Positions 47,638-57,955 of a stretch of DNA of 64,000 nt are shown in pieces. The stretch is taken from the NCBI RefSeq assembly GCF_963675165.1, contig NC_087389.1, forward strand, positions 95,001 through 159,000, given 5' to 3'. The translations under genes were made by a program, and so were the position numbers. Source of the DNA: Halichondria panicea (taxonomy: Eukaryota; Porifera; Demospongiae; Suberitida; Halichondriidae). Under the pieces are notes generated by a model. The model searched no databases and was not told the origin of the DNA. It saw only the letters and a list, made by a program, of their open reading frames with translations. Within the stretch, counting starts at the first letter, position 1. Each line of letters begins with the position of its first letter.

Positions 47638-50600
47638 TTAAATGTCAAACTGGAGCATTTTGTCAAAATCATCGAACACTTGTCCAATTTCTGATCTGTC
47701 CATGGGAGGTGGGTCTACTTTGGTCTTCTCTGTGGTCCTTAGCAACAGTGAAGGGTTGGACACACACCGCACCTCAAATACGTACTGGCCAGCTGAAGGA
47801 AACAAGATAAATGATTGAGATATGTTAGGAACAGTGATGTTGAACATACCTGGCTCAATAGTCAAGCCTTTGAAGGTGGCTCGCGATTTGTACCCATTAT
47901 TCTTGGCTATGAGTGGCTGTACTGTTCTTCCACGTAACCTTCCACCTCCTAATAAGACATTGTGCAATCAGTTAGCTCACAAGAGTGTGCATCATGCACT
48001 CACCATGCACAAGTATTTCCAGGTCACCGACAACGTAGGGATTGCTGAGTACAGAGATTTCAGGAAGCTGCAACAGAGAGAGAATGAGAGATTGAATACG
48101 GTACATCCACAGTAATTATTATAGAGCAGTCTCACCTGTTTATCACAAGACGTCCTGACCACTGGCGGCACTTCCCACCACAGATTAGTGGGCTGGCAGA
48201 CTAGTAAGGAACACAATACCTTATACAGCATAATTATAGTACCAACTCACATTTCTTCTTGAGCTGTGAAGCTTCTTGCAGCAGCAGCCTCTGATGGGAG
48301 GGGTCAGATACAACGTCCATGAGGTCCATACGACTGAGAGTAGCCAACTCACTCAGCTGGTTGAAACCCTAGAGAGAGAGAAAAACAAGTTGTCACGTAA
48401 GTCAATTGAAATCCTAGTCAGACAATATATACTCACCCTCAGGACAAAACTCTTGAGGTACTGCTGTAGACTCATTTGGTCAAACCAGTCCAGCACAGAC
48501 TTCTCTGCATGGGGAATCAGTGCAGTGATCGATGTATGGAGCTAGAGTGGACTCCATCAATATACTTACCCACACCAAAGAACTGGATCTCAGACAAGCA
48601 CGTTGTGGGGTCTCCAAAATTGTCAGCTACTATGAGCTTCCAACACTGTGTGAGTGCAGTGTCATGCATCAGCGTTCAATTAAGAGTTACAGTTAAAAAC
48701 ATCCCAAGAGTAGACCATGTACATTCTATTTGTACTTATTAGCTCACTCTGGCTGTCTCGTAGAATCCTTTGAAGTCCTGAGATTCCGAGGGGTCGCACA
48801 TCTCCTCTGACCCTACACCCTCCGCTTTGAACTTTTGCACATGTCGCCAAGATCCACTACACACCAGAAAGGGTCAAAAAATGAATGGTGTATCGTTGAT
48901 CCAATGTCAAAAATTTTATAATTTTCTGAAAGCTTAGAAAGAGACCTTTCAAATGATGTGTTGCAATCCAAAATTTCGTCTGGGCCCAAATTTGTCATTT
49001 TTCGGCCTTGGACCATGGGCTATTATTATTCATGGTATCGCCAAATTGGTATCTCTCAAATATTACTTTTGATGACACCATTTGAACTTTTTTTTTCTAA
49101 GCTTTCAGAAAATCTTAAAAAATTTAACATTGGATCCACGGAATTCAAGTTATGGCAGCCGAAAGAATCCCTAAACCATTGAATGAACGGAGTGTAGTTG
49201 AACATCTTTCAACAGCCTTAACTTGAGTATCGTTGATCCAATGTCAAAAATTTTATAATTTTCTGAAAGAGACCTTTCAAATGATGTGTTGCAATCCAAA
49301 ATTTCGTCCGGGCCCAAATTTGTCATTTTTCGGCCTTGGACCATGGGCTATTTATTATCCATGGTATCGCCAAATTGGTATCTCTCAAATATTACTTTTG
49401 ATGACACCATTTGAACTATTTTTTTCTAAGCTTTCAGAATATCCTAAAAAATTTGACATTGGATCCACAAAATTCAAGTTATGGCAGCCGAAAGAATCCC
49501 TAAACCATTGAATGAACGGAGTGTAGTTGAACATCTTTCAACAGCCTTAACTTGAGTATCGTTGATCCAATGTCAAAAATTTTATAATTTTCTGAAAGCT
49601 TAGAAATAGACCTTTCAAATGATGTGTTGCAATCCAAAATTTCGTCTGGGCCCAAATTTGTCATTTTTCAACCTTGGACCATGGGCTATTATCCATGGTA
49701 TCGCCAAATAGGCATCTCTCAAATATGACACCATTTGAACGATTTTTTTCTAAGCTTTCAAAAAATCCTAAAAAATTTGACATTGGATCCACGGAATTCA
49801 AGTTATGGCAGCCGAAAGAATCCCTAAACCATTGAACGAACGAGTGTAGTTGAACATCTTTCAATGTCAGCTAGATGCATAGCAATGCTGTATGCAAATA
49901 CCTGAGTGAATCGCTGCACTCGATCATGAAGTTGAGAATCATCTTTGGGTTATCCCTACATAATCATGAACACAGAGTATAGTTAATAAACACGAATATG
50001 TACATGCAGTATGAAGGTTGTGTAGTCCCTTAACATGATTCACCAATATTGAGGGTTTCCTCTAGAGAAAGGGTACACAGATATATACCTACCATCCCGC
50101 TATCCTGACTCCGGTGAGAGTGTACTCAGAGCCGAGGTCTACAGCCACCCAGTTGTATGCACCAGCTGCAGGTATCTTCCAGTAGCTGATGGGATCATCT
50201 GTGCATGGACACTTGATATGAGTTAATAAAATGAATGACCCTTTACTATAATTATTGCCAGGTAAAGAGTCATCTCATAAACAAACGAAAAACATAGTGA
50301 CTCAAGGTAAAGGGTCATCTCATAAACAAACGAAAAACATAGTAACTCAAGGTAAAGGGTCATATTAATAACAAACTCATAGTGACTCACTGTCCAACAG
50401 GCAGGTGGGTGGGTGCTGCTTGGTCCATGCACTGCAGTAGTCTGGAGTGGGTTGACACCATTCAGCCTTGTTCTTGAGCAGTGGATATGTGACTGTGCAC
50501 AACAGAATAGTGCATGGTAGTTACTAGGAAGTAAGTCTATGGTAGTTGCATGCACAACACAACACAACATACAGCTGCTAACAGTACTGAACGTATGTAG

Positions 50601-53600
50601 CATATGGACACTTACTGAAAAGATCGGCTGAAACTTTTTCTTTTGGAGAATCGTGAGTCTGTTGTGACTGTTTGAAATGTATACAATAATTATAACATGT
50701 AATTTAAAGCAAGACTAAACATTATAAAGCTCATAGAAAAAACACATTAATGTTAGTCTACTTAGAGAATAAATCATTAGTGGACACATAATATATAATT
50801 TTAGTGCTTATTAGTGCCTAAGAAGACAGAGAAGAGTTTAATGGTATTCACCTTTGGCACTCTGAGTGGCTTCCCACGCTGTTGAACAAACATGGAAATG
50901 AATTCATCCCTCTTGGCCTCTGGATGCTGTTTAGCTATGCTGATGGCCGTCTGTGTGTGGGTGGTGTGGGTGGTGTGTGGGTGGGAGAAATGCAAGGTAC
51001 AAGTGTACTTGGTCTAGAATTATATATTAGCATGAGAGTGTTAGGGTTTAATGGTAGCTATAGAGATATACACAGGTGTGTGGGTGGTGTGTGTGTATGG
51101 GTGGTGTGGGTGTGTGTGTGGGTGGTGTGGGTGTACCTGTCCATTGGAGACTTGTTGGGTCGGGTCTCCTCCAAACTCCAACAACAGCTGTGCCACATTT
51201 TTCCTAAGTATTTAGAGGGAGTACAGTACATGACCTAATATGCTAACACACCAAGTCCTTAATTAGATATCAATACACACAAGTCCTTGTAAGGTGATTA
51301 GCAGAATTAGCTGAGCTCACCTGAAGTATCTGATGGCTTCGTGCATGGGAAACGTGCCTGAAATGAGAGAAATTGTTAATTCTTCACTCATGCTTGACGA
51401 ATGTTGGTGTAGTCAAGTAAGCAGTACGTATCCAACGATGCTCACCTTTGTTATGATCAAAGATATTTGGGTCCATTCCAGCCTCCAGTAAGATCTCTAT
51501 GATCTCCTTACGACCTATATAGAGAGAAAGTGATGTAAGCTAGGGTCAGTCTTAGTATGCAATGACATACTATGATACAGTCCTGGGATATACCATCCAA
51601 CATCATTAGATATAAATTATTGCTCAGTTTGGGCTACCTTAATTGTTAGAAACAAAGAAGTAGTTGTTTGGTGAATGCATTGTAGACTAACCATTCTTTG
51701 CTGCCTCGATGATGGGTTTGGTCTGCTTGAGTGTACGAACATCAGCATCAATCAGCAGTGGCACTGCATCTGTGTGTGTGTATGTATGTATCAGTATAAA
51801 TTATCTTTTGAGGATTAAGCCTATTATCAGTAAGCCCCTCAAGAAAATAAATAACACTGCTAAAGGCTAACCTGAAAACAATAATTTGCTATCTTTCATA
51901 CTGACAACTCACCTATTTTGTTGAATCTGACGGCAAGGTCAAAGGGCGAATCTCCGGCCATGTTAGTGACGAGCACGTTGCAGTTATGTTGCAGAAGCTT
52001 GTTGATGGTGAAGGTCTTACCAGGAGGGCAGTACTGACAGGCATAATGCAGGGGAGTATTCCCTTCACGATTGGCTATTTCTGCCTATAGAGAGATTAGT
52101 GTTAATGACACTAATATCAATATTGACAGTATTCCCATGACACTATCAAGGACCACTACACCACCATAAGGGTACCACTACACCACTACATCACCATAAG
52201 GGCACTACACCACCATAAGGGTACCACTACACCACTACACCACCATAAGGGTACCACTACACCACCATAAGGGTACCACACATCACCATAAGGGTACCAC
52301 ACATCACCATAAGGGTACCACACATCACCATAAGGGTACCACTACACCACCATAAGGGTACCACACATCACCATAAGGGTACCACACTGTCATTGCAGTA
52401 CAATGTATGAAATCACTTGAGATAAGTTTTGGAGCATCTCAGAAGCTCTGTACGTATGTCTTCCATCCACACTTACCAGAGCTCCGTTAGCCAGTAGTAG
52501 GTCAACAATGTCTGAGCGATTGTGCCAGGCAGCAAAGTGGAGGGCAGTGTTCCTAATATATAGTAACAGGGAGGAACAGGGAGGAGTGAACATTAAAAAA
52601 CAGTCATTAATTTGTCGTTATGAGGTAGGGACACAATTAAAAGTTGGCAATATCTCGAATTGGTAGTATCAGTTTATCCCTAACACGGCAACCACTATAA
52701 GAGGTGTGTGTAGTGTTGTATGCTATGGTGCTCTAACACGGCAGTCACTATAAGAGGTGTGTGTAGTGTTGTATGCTATGTGTACGTAACTGGCAGCTAG
52801 CACACAACTACACATTGGCTTAGGCTCACACTGGCTTAGGCTCACACTGGTACTGAACACTGGTACTACACACTGGCTTGGGCTCACACTGGTACTGAAC
52901 ACTGGTACTGAACATTGGCTTAGGCTCACACTGGTACTACACATTGGCTTAGGCTCACACTGGTACTACACACTGGCTTAGGCTCACACTGGCTTAGGCT
53001 CACACTGGTACTGAACATTGGCTTAGGCTCACACTGGTACTACACACTGGCTTAGGCTCACACTGGCTTAGGCTCACACTGGTACTGAACATTGGCTTAG
53101 GCTCACACTGGTACTACACATTGGCTTAGGCTCACACTGGTATACTACACACTGGGTTAGGCTCACACTGGTACTACACACTGGCTTAGGCTTACACTGG
53201 TACTACACACTGGCTTAGGCTCACACTGGCTTAGGCTCACACTGGCTTAGGCTCACACTGGCAGTATAAATATTATACGTTACTAACAATAGCTAATTAT
53301 TATCCACTTAGCAACTCATAATAATACTAAAATTAGCACACAAAACAAGTAGGAGTGTTGATTGAAGGAGAGGACATACCCTTGATTGTCCATGGTGAAC
53401 AGCTCTGCAGAATACTGCAGGAGAGTGTAGACCACGTCCTTGTGTCCATGCAGTACAGCTAGCATGAGTGCAGTGGAGCCAGTGTCATCACGATAGTCAA
53501 CATTGATGCTAGAGGACTGCTTCTTGTTCTGGATCACCAGAGGAGGGGGGGAGTCGGAGAGACCATCACTCAACTTGTCAGAGGAGAGCAGTTTCTGGAG

Positions 53601-54110
53601 CTTGGACTGTCCCTTGAGCAGTTGCTGCAGGACAAATGCTGATGCACTACATTGTACATGGGTGGCAATTGGTTTTACAGTTTATGCAGGTGACTGATGC
53701 ATCATCTATACAGGTGCATTTAGTTAGCAGTTAAAATAAGCAGTGAGAGTGTCTTGCTAGTAAATGAGTCACTGTTGTTTCAGTACGTACACATCTACTG
53801 GTCACAAACATTGTAGAGACTATTCATTGTTTTTGTATTTTCCGGTAGGACAGTGGTGAAAATCTATAGCTAGTTTTGCTACTTGGAACCAATGACTTAC
53901 TATATCCAAAATACAGTGACACACTTTTAATAGCTAGCTTAGTAAATGAACACTAAACTTGCTAGAGCTAGCTAGCTCTACTACCTGTGGGGCCTAGTGC
54001 AGTGGCTAGCTGTGCAGTGTGGGTATATTAGTTTATTACTATTCACTCACCTCCACTTTACTATTGTTTCCAGCTGAAGCTGCCTCTAACAGTTGTGTTT
54101 CTTTCCCCAT
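47638..54110 (-). CDS. ankyrin-repeat / F5-8C-like / SAM domain protein
   Basis: The start ATG at 54110 gives MGKETQLLEAASAGNNSKVE, a typical ankyrin opening. About six ankyrin repeats follow over small exons down to about 50.8 kb (GSTALMLAVLHGHKDVVYTL, NTALHFAAWHNRSDIVDLLL, NTPLHYACQYCPPGKT). Next comes a galactose-binding, discoidin/F5-8C-like domain (WVAVDLGSEYTLTGVRIAGW, GSWRHVQKF, ARCWKLIVADNFG, CLSEIQFFGV) from about 50.2 to 48.55 kb, split by an intron that holds a satellite array. A SAM domain (LDWFDQMSLQQYLKSFV, LSELATLSRMDLMDVV) spans about 48.55-48.25 kb. The C-terminal 120 residues (GGRLRGRTVQPLIAKNNGYK, FDDFDKMLQFDI) are unrecognised. There is no signal peptide, so an intracellular scaffold role is likely. 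I know no standard gene name for this order of domains. Confidence 0.8.
48891..49865. repeat. second hairpin satellite array, same family as 10.3-12.0 kb
   Basis: Three units with gtatcgttgatccaatgtca at about 48,891, 49,227 and 49,557, giving spacings of 336 and 330 bp. Each contains both inverted arms (ttttctgaaagcttag and ctaagctttcagaaa). The array lies in an intron that splits the F5-8C-like domain. Sequence identity with the HUWE1-intron array is visibly very high, so this is a dispersed repeat family. Confidence 0.9.
50261..50395. repeat. 45-bp tandem repeat, about three copies
   Basis: ggtaaag-gtcat...gtgactcaa units begin at 50261, 50306 and 50351, immediately downstream (minus sense) of an exon donor of the ankyrin gene. 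The unit includes intronic sequence next to the donor but no coding bases. Confidence 0.8.
52145..52385. repeat. short tandem repeat (ccaccataagggtaccac family)
   Basis: More than ten imperfect copies of a roughly 20-24 bp unit, caccataagggtaccac, in an intron of the ankyrin gene. Confidence 0.85.
52800..53262. repeat. composite tandem repeat (ggcttaggctcacactggta family)
   Basis: Higher-order array built from two short blocks, ggcttaggctcacact and ggtactacacact or ggtactgaacatt, mixed irregularly. It lies in an intron of the ankyrin gene. Confidence 0.9.
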
Positions 54111-54365
54111 GCTATATACAGTATAGTACAGTGCAGTAGTACAGTGCAAGTGATGTCTAGTCTGTATTCCTCTGCTCTAAGATCAAGAAGGGCGTGACCA
54201 CTCATTAGATTCCCAGGCCGTTTTTATCTGATTGTAACGATACAGGAAGCTGATGTAGCTGACGGTATGTTAGAGAAACATTGGCCTGGAATATAAGGGA
54301 TTTCCCGTGGTACTTCCCCTCAAAAACAAGCCAGAGAGTTCAGACAAGAACAAAACGAGAACAAA

Positions 54366-56025
54366 ATGAGTGCTAGTGCAAGTGAGAAGCGCTCACTATA
54401 TCTTCAAGCTAAGCAGAAAATAGGAGAGCTAGGAGTAGTGGAATTCTTTAGGTCTCTGCTTGCCTTGGACAATGTGTACGAAGGAGAATCTAAACTGTGT
54501 GTGCAATGTCACTCACACATCTCTCCTGACTTTGACTTTTGCTCTTCACACTGTGAAATGAAGTACTGGGATGAGTTCAACCATCAGTACACCTACCATT
54601 CAGGTATAATTACTTGCACTATTTGATGCAGTACTATTTAATGAATCTACTTGCAGGGGAGACTCCACTGTGCAAATTTCCCAGATGTTTCAAGACTTGC
54701 TTCGTTGAGAATTACGGTCGTGTTCATGATTATTGCAGCAAATCTCACGCTGGAGAACACCAAAAGATGAAAGAAGCAGCTGAAAGACAGCAACACACTT
54801 CCAGAAACCGGAGGGGAAAGGGTCACTCGTGGAGAGGAGGCCATCAACTAGGAGGTGGAAGTGGAGGTGGAGGTGGAGCCAGAGGTGGAGCCAGAGGTAG
54901 AGGTGGAGGTGGAGGTAGAGGTGGAGGTGGCGGTGGAGGTGGAGGTGGCGGTGGAGCAGGGACGTCTCAAGCTGGGTATTATCAGCAAGGTATGTCAGGG
55001 TGTCATACAGGGGGGAAAGGGGGGATATCCCCCCCCTAGCTCCAATTTCCCCCCCTTTCAATTATGACTGAGTGTCCATAGCTGGGTATTGAAATAACGG
55101 TTGACCTTTTTTTAGCAACATTTTCTGGTTACTTTTCTCATTTCCCCCCTCTACTTCAAAATCCTGTATGACACCCTGTATGTAGCTACTTAATTGTTTG
55201 TAGTCACTTTTTTCTGCTCCATATATAGGGCATACACGAGGAGGTACCAACTATTCTCACTGCTCGGATAGTCATGGAACAATCTATTTCTATAATCGTG
55301 GCGAACCATACTACGAGTTTACTAACTTCTTCCCTGGTGCTGCATTCAGTCTTGATGACAGTGAATGGCCTACTACTGAGCACTATTTCCAAGCCCAGAA
55401 ATTCGTTGGTACACCTTACGTCCACAAGATTCGGAATGCCTTTGGGCCACGAGATGCTTTCGAATTGTCCCGCAATCCAGCTATCTCTCGCTGGAGGAGG
55501 AGCGATTGGGAAGATGTCAAGAAGGATGTGATGAGAAAGGCTCTTTTCGCTAAATTTACTTCCCACCCAATTTTGAAAAATAAGCTTCTTGATACTGGTA
55601 AAAGAGAGCTTGTTGAACGATCTCCACATGATAGCTACTGGGGAGACGGTGGTGATGGTACAGGAGAGAACCATCTTGGAAGACTTCTCATGGAACTGAG
55701 GGAAAAGCTGCAAGGTGGTCAGTACAAGGATGTGGAACGAGATGGTATGCAAGCAGGAACGAGTTGTGGCGTTCCATCATATAACAAATTGACGAGGAAT
55801 CCATTACGTGACAACACACAATGTAAAGTAGAAGATGAAGTTGAAGACATGGATTATGAGAATACTGGGTTTCCAACTGGGTCACTGGTGTTACTAGATG
55901 ATTCGAATGAAAACGCACCTGACTATCCACCGCTTCCAACGCATTTCAATGGGAAACCATTAATACCCTCCCCATCACCTACAACCCCTGTTGCTGGTGC
56001 TGATGCTGATGCCGTTGGCACTTGA
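54366..56025 (+). CDS. NADAR (YbiA-like) domain protein with Cys/His module and RGG tract
   Basis: Exons 54366-54603, 54657-54989 and 55229-56025. Order: a helical N-terminus, a Cys/His segment (CVQCHSHISPDFDFCSSHC), a module B (CKFPRCFKTC, GRVHDYCSKSHAGEH), a long Gly-rich RGG tract that suggests nucleic-acid binding, then a complete NADAR domain of about 170 residues: YFYNRGEPYYEFTNFFPGA, WPTTEHYFQAQKF, DVMRKALFAKFTSHP, TGKRELVE and YWGDGGDGTGENHLGRLLME. These are the signature blocks of the YbiA/DUF1768 family. Bacterial and bacteriophage-related NADAR proteins remove ADP-ribose, including from guanine in DNA. The same reaction here is an inference. The C-terminal 90 residues are acidic and unrecognised. 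AATAAA lies 143 bp after the stop. Intron 2 holds a MITE. Confidence 0.88.
54996..55178. repeat. MITE with 16-bp perfect terminal inverted repeats
   Basis: CAGGGTGTCATACAGG at 54996-55011 is the exact reverse complement of CCTGTATGACACCCTG at 55163-55178. The 183-bp element fills most of the second intron of the NADAR gene and contains C/G homopolymer runs. No transposase is encoded. Confidence 0.9.
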
Positions 56026-56167
56026 ACTAAGGACTGTGTTAGCTATATTGTGTAGCTAGTCTGTATATGTGTGTTGCTGTAAGTTAGTATAGTCATAGAT
56101 AAACTATGGTACAGTGTATAATTGTACATGTGTACAGTGTTGTTGATTGATAATGCTGATTGAGCAA

Positions 56168-56173
56168 AATAAA
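56168..56173 (+). promoter_or_regulatory. candidate polyadenylation signal AATAAA
   Basis: AATAAA 143 bp downstream of the NADAR-gene stop and 72 bp before the next start codon. Confidence 0.55.
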
Positions 56174-56244
56174 CATTTAGGGGATATCCCATTATAATTA
56201 GAAGTTGATGATCACTTATATTTCACACAAACTTCTACGGTACT

Positions 56245-57887
56245 ATGAGTTCTCCTGTTACTGACTCAAGAGGTGTGCTCAGGGGAAGGTGTACCAGTTG
56301 TAATTGCTCTGGGTATCAAGGTGGAACTGCTGGACTGAAGTGCAGCATCTGCACACACCCACCAGGGAAGCATCAGAACATCACACCAGGATTTGCTGCC
56401 CAGACCTATGGTAAGCATTGAAGTGTTATAATCACTCGTTCTATAATGTTACTACTATAATTAAAGTTACTACAGGTTCAAGCCGACCAAGCAATACCAG
56501 CGATGCTCATGGTGGATACAGTTATCAAAATGTATATCGGGTAATACCGTAAGCGTTCCAATTATAGAACCAGCCTCGGGTAGGACGCCCTCTTTTATAA
56601 CGCCCATATACCACAAATAAAATCTTTTTTTTTGGTACATGTTTCTAGAAAAATAATTATTTTTTACTGGTTTTATAATTAGAACGTTTACGGTAACTAG
56701 ATCTAGGTGTTTACTTTTTTTGTACAGCCTCCAGAAACAGGTCCATGCAGTGCAAACAACTGTAACAAGCCTTGCTACTATGATCCGAGTGTTGGGGAGT
56801 TTGACTACTGCAGTCCATCGTGTAGAGACAAGCACTTGCTGCCCAAGGAAAAAAAGAGTCTACAAGATGATCTCAAAGCCTTTGAATATCAGGTGAAGTT
56901 ACCTGTATCTGGTGGTGAAAAGCGTGGAATTGGAGCACACACAGCTGGTGGAGAGTCAGAGTATCAATCAACTCAAGCATCAGGAGGGAGGCATTCTTAT
57001 AGTAGTGCTGTGTCATCAGGTAGCCAAGCAACTACAAGATCCTCCAGCTCAGGCAAAGCCCATAATATTTCCCCAAATGTTAGTGAGTGTCTTGTTACTA
57101 CAGGAAGGCAGACGACAATCAAAGTGTTTTTTCAAAAGAGTCCATCAAATGATATTGGCCTCATTGTCAGTGAAGAGATATACAGATGTGACACATTTTC
57201 TGGGGTATGCCATTATACTTTTGATCAGTCAATGTACATATTTTGTATAATGCAGCTGCTGGTGCTTGGATTTGAGTACAATACTAAAGCTGAATACCTG
57301 ATTACTACGAATGAAGTACGTGTGCTGGATGTGATCACTTCATTGAATGACAAAAAAATCAGCCCGTTAACCTATAAAGAAGAAGCAACAAAGAATAGGT
57401 CATGTTCTCTGGAACTGAAAAGATGGATTTCACTTCCTCAACTGAAGCCACTTATGGACAAAGGTACTTTTGACATGCCTGAAATCAATTTATTGTTTTT
57501 GTTTTTTACAGCCGAATTCTCCAACCCAACAGCTCTTGTTGCTGTAATGAATCCAAAAGATTATCCCAATTGTTCCACTGCAAAAGGATTTGGACTGGGA
57601 ATCACTGTAAGCCATGACTGTTGCACATACTTCTTCTGTATTGATCATTCGTTTCTTAACAGTCTCTTCTTAGTACCACCTCTGTGGTTTCTGTGACAGC
57701 AAACACACCAGCACGATTCAGCAGACTAGAGTATGGAGATGAGATAATAGCCTATGGGTTTGTGAAGAAGAACAAGCTAGAAATTGGGAAGGATGCATTG
57801 AGTCTGACGACCAATCTGGAAGAAGCTGCAAAAGATGGAAAAACACTTGTCCTAGTAGTTAAGAGACCAGTGATAATTAACTTGTAG
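56245..57887 (+). CDS. Cys-rich module protein with two degenerate PDZ-like domains
   Basis: The ATG at 56245 opens module A (RGVLRGRCTSCNCSGYQGGT, GLKCSICTHPPGKH), ending at the donor near 56,411. A short exon (about 56,476-56,538) is followed at about 56,729 by a module B (CSANNCNKPCYYDPS, FDYCSPSCRDKH). A Ser-rich linker leads to a PDZ-like domain (TIKVFFQKSPSNDIGLIVSE, VRVLDVITSLNDKKIS) and a second one (GFGLGIT, VSVTANTPARFSRLEYGDEI, LVLVVKRP). No catalytic domain was seen. The last junction is a problem: the GTAAGC donor at 57,607 leaves phase 0, but the TAG acceptor at 57,671-57,673 would need phase 2 to enter the PDZ-like frame. Either another acceptor is used or there is an indel. 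It shares modules with its neighbours, so it may act as an adaptor in the same pathway. Confidence 0.65.
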
Positions 57888-57955
57888 ATTAAGAATAACT
57901 GTGTCAAAGTGAAACTATATAATTATATGATTAGTAATAATTGTGTATAAAGAAG

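Noticed and set aside
51030-51140. GTG-rich tract resembling a coding repeat (VCVWVVWVCV)
   Set aside because: It is a GT/GGTGT low-complexity repeat in an intron of the ankyrin gene.
54855-55067. Glu/Val-rich frame (EVEVEPEVEPEVEVE) in the Gly-rich exon
   Set aside because: It is a shifted reading of the GGT/GGA repeat. The Gly/Arg frame is continuous with module B and the NADAR exon.
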